Shown here in pieces: positions 62,501-64,000 of a stretch of 64,000 nt of DNA. Origin of the DNA: Planococcus koreensis. GTDB taxonomy: Bacteria > Bacillota > Bacilli > Bacillales_A > Planococcaceae. Below the pieces are notes generated by a model that saw only the letters and a program-made list of their open reading frames with translations, searched no databases and had not been told where the DNA came from. A program made the position numbers and the translations under genes. Where the stretch lies: assembly GCF_004761975.1 (NCBI RefSeq), contig NZ_RQII01000025.1, forward strand, positions 1 through 64,000. Reading direction: 5' to 3'. Each line of letters begins with the position of its first letter. Position 1 is the stretch's first letter.

Positions 62501-62612
62501 CCAAAACGGCGCATTCAACTTCCCATTGCCCGGCTTCACCGAAGGCACCGACAACATCACTCTAACCGTCACAGACGAAGCCGGCAACAAAGGTACAAGT
62601 GTATTGGAGTAA
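59589..62612 (+). CDS. Large secreted subtilase with PA domain (Vpr-like)
   Basis: Exported serine protease of 1007 residues. Signal peptide (about 1-30, ALSAPP), I9-type propeptide (about 65-170; QVLNGFSANVKAADL), S8 domain (about 190-640) with Asp in VGVLDTGIDPDHPEF, His in SHGTHVAGTIA and Ser in GTSMATPHITGVAAL, and a PA insert (about 420-530; GKVALVSSGAIEYHDKV). The remaining 370 residues are beta-rich Fn3-like domains ending DEAGNKGTSVLE. It lacks SLH repeats, so it is probably released or held by another route. The architecture resembles Vpr of B. subtilis. GAGGAGGAG precedes the ATG. A terminator follows 12 bp after the stop. Confidence 0.92.
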   Translation: MKSQGFKQLFTILLIFFLVAALWPAAALSAPPVNAPTAGDFEMRAAIVEQTDVLQGEPQLHPDLKSLSGDQQVAVIVHLSKKPVGLEIGASSLKGESVTAAQTDKIEAAIVNQQTSAKVAMAETGIAYEEGYSYTQVLNGFSANVKAADLAKLLEIEGVAFVEPDVQMHATASTEQDQKFTAAFSKSTSFLGVDRLWAEGIEGQGVKVGVLDTGIDPDHPEFAGVYKGGKNFVPHSPYYKKARAEDDPSETKPSERASDSSEINNWELPFATSHGTHVAGTIAARGANSFGFKGIAPKVELYAYRVLGAYGMGSQSWIIAGIEEAVRQDLDIINLSLASNSNSEARAESFALNNAMFAGTLAITAAGNAGLYRGSVTSPGTSRLAVTVGSSTIPEERFSGTVKLNAGNFELNKKHNLMASETDENPAQQLTGTFDVVAIPNAGEKIDYSKLSVKGKVALVSSGAIEYHDKVKFAKEAGAKAVLIHNIRDGAQAPEPSGFFLGDSFDYIPAFDLSQTDGEKIRQQLLVSKGTVSFSGITMTKTKGDAIAEYSASGPSSPNFDIKPDIIAPGTSIMSAKPMYKADFPAADYSEAYIRQTGTSMATPHITGVAALILQAHPSWKPFDVKVALSNSAKILDTNAYDVFAQGAGRVQAYDAARPQFLAYSHDKAVLNGTGTVVDNVKGTITFGHQPLNKSNISVTKKVTVKDITGKGGALKVTVDTKKSFGNAKVTVDKPSFILNGEQELNVTLTASKQQGTVNGDEILGYVHIKGANYDVSLPFAADFSAMPLAEIQNFSITEDDLSFNNDGINDFAEINFKLTGPVGKNTIELYDLMNPSSGAFQNGFIGYIHASPTLAAGTYKMPLLGLYRPWNGEPLKKIPDSLYQMHYMSEPLGDDWNYLYDYIVPVIVKTTKPKISGSVIAGQGVGRVIDKYIDYNKKLIEFEVPYDLNSKLHASYQLNGEGDAVPVTLDQNGAFNFPLPGFTEGTDNITLTVTDEAGNKGTSVLE

Positions 62613-62624
62613 ACGAAAGAGAAG

Positions 62625-62660
62625 AAGAGGGGCATCCGCAAATACGGATGCCCCTCTTAT
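62625..62660 (+). terminator. Terminator of the Vpr-like protease gene
   Basis: AAGAGGGGCATCCG / CGGATGCCCCTCTT stem (62625-62638 and 62645-62658), with a short T-poor tail. Confidence 0.75.
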
Positions 62661-62790
62661 AATGTCTTCAAAAATCTGTCGATAGTTCTTTTCATTTCGC
62701 TTCATTCAACGATATCTCTTTTATATAGCATAATTTCTTTTACCGAAGAACACGAAAGATACACTTCCTGTAATTTCTTTAGGTTCTCCA

Positions 62791-63058
62791 GATATGAAGC
62801 AAAACTGCCGAGAAAACCTTACTGCTCCTGCAGTGCTATGCACTTCGTCGCAAAGACTTGCCCTCGCAGGCTTCGGGTAAGTCTTGCCTGCGGGAAAGTA
62901 AGACAGCCGAGACCCCACAGGGAATGATTGGGCAAAAGTAATTTGCCCAATCATTTGCGACGAAGCTAGCGAAGCGATGCAGGAGCACAAGGTTTTCAAA
63001 GCGAGCGAGGAGGCTTGGCGCTCACCCGCGGCAAGCGAGGCAGTTTTGCGGAATATCG
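62791..63058. repeat. T2 repeat, copy 4 (268 bp, with nested palindromes)
   Basis: Has the T2 ends (AGATATGAAGCAAAACTGCC and GGCAGTTTTGCGGAATATCG) and core motifs (GACAGCCGAGACCCCACAGG, GAGGAGGCTTGGCGCTC) but is about twice as long. The extra sequence is itself nested inverted repeats: AACC-TTACTGCTCCTGCA near 62815 with TGCAGGAGCACAAGGTT near 62980, and ATGATTGGGCAAA / TTTGCCCAATCAT at about 62925-62956. Confidence 0.7.
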
Positions 63059-63083
63059 CAAAACTTATCAAACTAAACAAAAA

Positions 63084-63100
63084 TGTAATATATTTGTAAT
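63084..63100 (+). promoter_or_regulatory. WalR-type box before the phosphodiesterase gene
   Basis: TGTAAT-N5-TGTAAT is a perfect direct repeat matching the WalR consensus, 79 bp before the start. A TATAAT at 63110-63115 follows, so the box would cover the -35 region; a second TATAAT is at 63133-63138. Confidence 0.6.
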
Positions 63101-63178
63101 GCTAGCATCTATAATTACTTCACTACTCGAAGTATAATGAAATTGTTCAACTATCTGACAATAAGAGGAGATGGAAAA

Positions 63179-64000
63179 ATGTCGATCCACAACAAAGCGG
63201 CGTTAGCTCTAGCAGCATTCATGCTGGCAGCAAGCGGAGTATCAGCGGCTGCACCGGCTGCAAAAGAAAGCAAAGCGGCACAAGCAAGCACCGAACGCCC
63301 TGCGTACAAAAAGGAAGTCTCGCTTCGCATTTTGGGCACGTCCGATCTACATACCAATTTCGTCAATTATGATTATTACCAAGATAAAGAGTCCAACTCA
63401 CTCGGCCTCGCCAAAACTGGCGTCCTCATTGAGCAGGCACGCGCAGAAAACGCCAACACATTGCTATTCGATAACGGCGACTTGATCCAAGGCACGCCGC
63501 TCGGCAGCTACACCGCAAACGTCGACAAACTTGAAGACGGCGAAAAGCATCCCGCTTATGCTGCACTTGAAGCGCTCGACTTTGACGGCACGACACTCGG
63601 CAACCATGAATTCAATTACGGCCTCGATTACCTCGACGAAGTCATGGATGACGCCGAATTCCCGGTGCTGAATGCCAACGTCTATGACGCTGAGACGAAT
63701 AAAAACCGCTTCACCCCGTACGAAATCATCGACAAAGAAGTCGTTGATGGACGCGGCAAGAAAACGACTGTCCAAGTCGGTGTCATCGGTGTCGTCGCTC
63801 CGCAAATCCTGAAATGGGACCGCGCGCATCTTGAAGGCAAAGTCTACGCTGAAGATGCTGTAAAAACCGTCGAGAAATTCCTGCCAGTCATGGAAGAAGA
63901 AGGCGCTGACATTATCGTCGCTTTGTCCCACTCGGGCATGGGCGACGCCACTTATGAAGTAGGCGAAGAAGACATCACGTACCAGCTATCCCAACTTGAC
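63179..64000 (+). CDS. 2',3'-cyclic-nucleotide 2'-phosphodiesterase/nucleotidase, 3' end outside window
   Basis: Partial gene, open through the right edge (274 codons seen). The N-terminus MSIHNKAALALAAFMLAAS is a signal peptide (about 1-27). The metallophosphoesterase domain starts at about residue 48 with ILGTSDLHTNF, NGDLIQGTPLG, GNHEFNYG and LSHSGMG, as in CpdB/YfkN-type enzymes that act on 2',3'-cyclic nucleotides and 3'-nucleotides released by RNA breakdown. The linked N-terminal order GTSDLHTNF plus IQGTPLG is nearer to CpdB than to the 5'-nucleotidase at 32 kb. ATG 63179 has AAGAGGAGA 7-8 bases upstream. Whether SLH repeats follow cannot be seen. Confidence 0.85.
   Translation, partial: MSIHNKAALALAAFMLAASGVSAAAPAAKESKAAQASTERPAYKKEVSLRILGTSDLHTNFVNYDYYQDKESNSLGLAKTGVLIEQARAENANTLLFDNGDLIQGTPLGSYTANVDKLEDGEKHPAYAALEALDFDGTTLGNHEFNYGLDYLDEVMDDAEFPVLNANVYDAETNKNRFTPYEIIDKEVVDGRGKKTTVQVGVIGVVAPQILKWDRAHLEGKVYAEDAVKTVEKFLPVMEEEGADIIVALSHSGMGDATYEVGEEDITYQLSQLD

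Overview
The window looks like chromosomal DNA of a Gram-positive Bacillota, most probably Planococcus/Planomicrobium or a close relative in Planococcaceae. The reasons are strong Shine-Dalgarno sites, frequent TTG starts, B. subtilis-type genes (dppA, ykfA, ykfB, ykfC, patA, rocB, panF), and several exported enzymes anchored by S-layer-homology (SLH) domains beside tagA/csaB-type genes for a pyruvylated secondary cell-wall polysaccharide. I assign 39 protein genes, the last one cut by the window end. I see no rRNA, tRNA, CRISPR array, prophage or recognisable transposase.

Layout. 0-16.6 kb is peptide, murein and amino-acid metabolism and transport: a 34-codon membrane peptide, dppA-ykfA-ykfC, a DUF2187 protein, a membrane protein with a HlyD-type adaptor, yhdT-panF, an EamA transporter, patA-rocB, ykfB with an M20 amidohydrolase, and an AlsT-type symporter. 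17-38 kb is a cell-surface block: VanZ, four SLH-anchored exoenzymes (NlpC/P60, subtilase, amidase, glucosaminidase), the operon tagA - flippase - DUF5693 - csaB, an acyltransferase, an SLH 5'-nucleotidase, an LTA-synthase-like enzyme and an exported FAD oxidoreductase. 39-64 kb is secreted scavenging and proteolysis: two extracellular nucleases, a NERD protein, a giant SLH subtilase, an HtrA-like protease, an SH3-NlpC/P60 enzyme, a patatin, two acyltransferases, a second large subtilase and a truncated cyclic-nucleotide phosphodiesterase. Together, csaB/tagA would make the polymer that SLH domains bind, so the anchor and its clients lie together. The nucleases and nucleotidases could form a nucleic-acid and phosphate scavenging chain.

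The most unusual content is between the genes. A dispersed element (called H2-21 here) occurs in 16 arrays plus a decayed copy and hairpin-only remnants. It combines two hairpins, whose stems change sequence but keep pairing, with an ordered array of up to six GTTAACATG-like sites. I counted 73 consecutive site-to-site intervals and all are exactly 21 bp, two turns of B-DNA. Elements are usually tandem pairs about 263 or 295 bp apart, and pairs flank the NERD gene on both sides. I do not recognise the family. Its form fits a transcription-insulated, helically phased protein-binding array, but that function is inference. A second family (T2, about 126 bp, with terminal inverted repeats containing CGATAT and GCAAAAC) and a third (R3), which abuts T2 at two loci, also occupy intergenic DNA.

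Regulatory signals include three WalR-type direct repeats (two perfect, one with a single mismatch) before wall or surface enzyme genes, an extended -10 box placed so that the vanZ mRNA should be leaderless, and a perfect 13-bp inverted repeat before a secreted nuclease gene.
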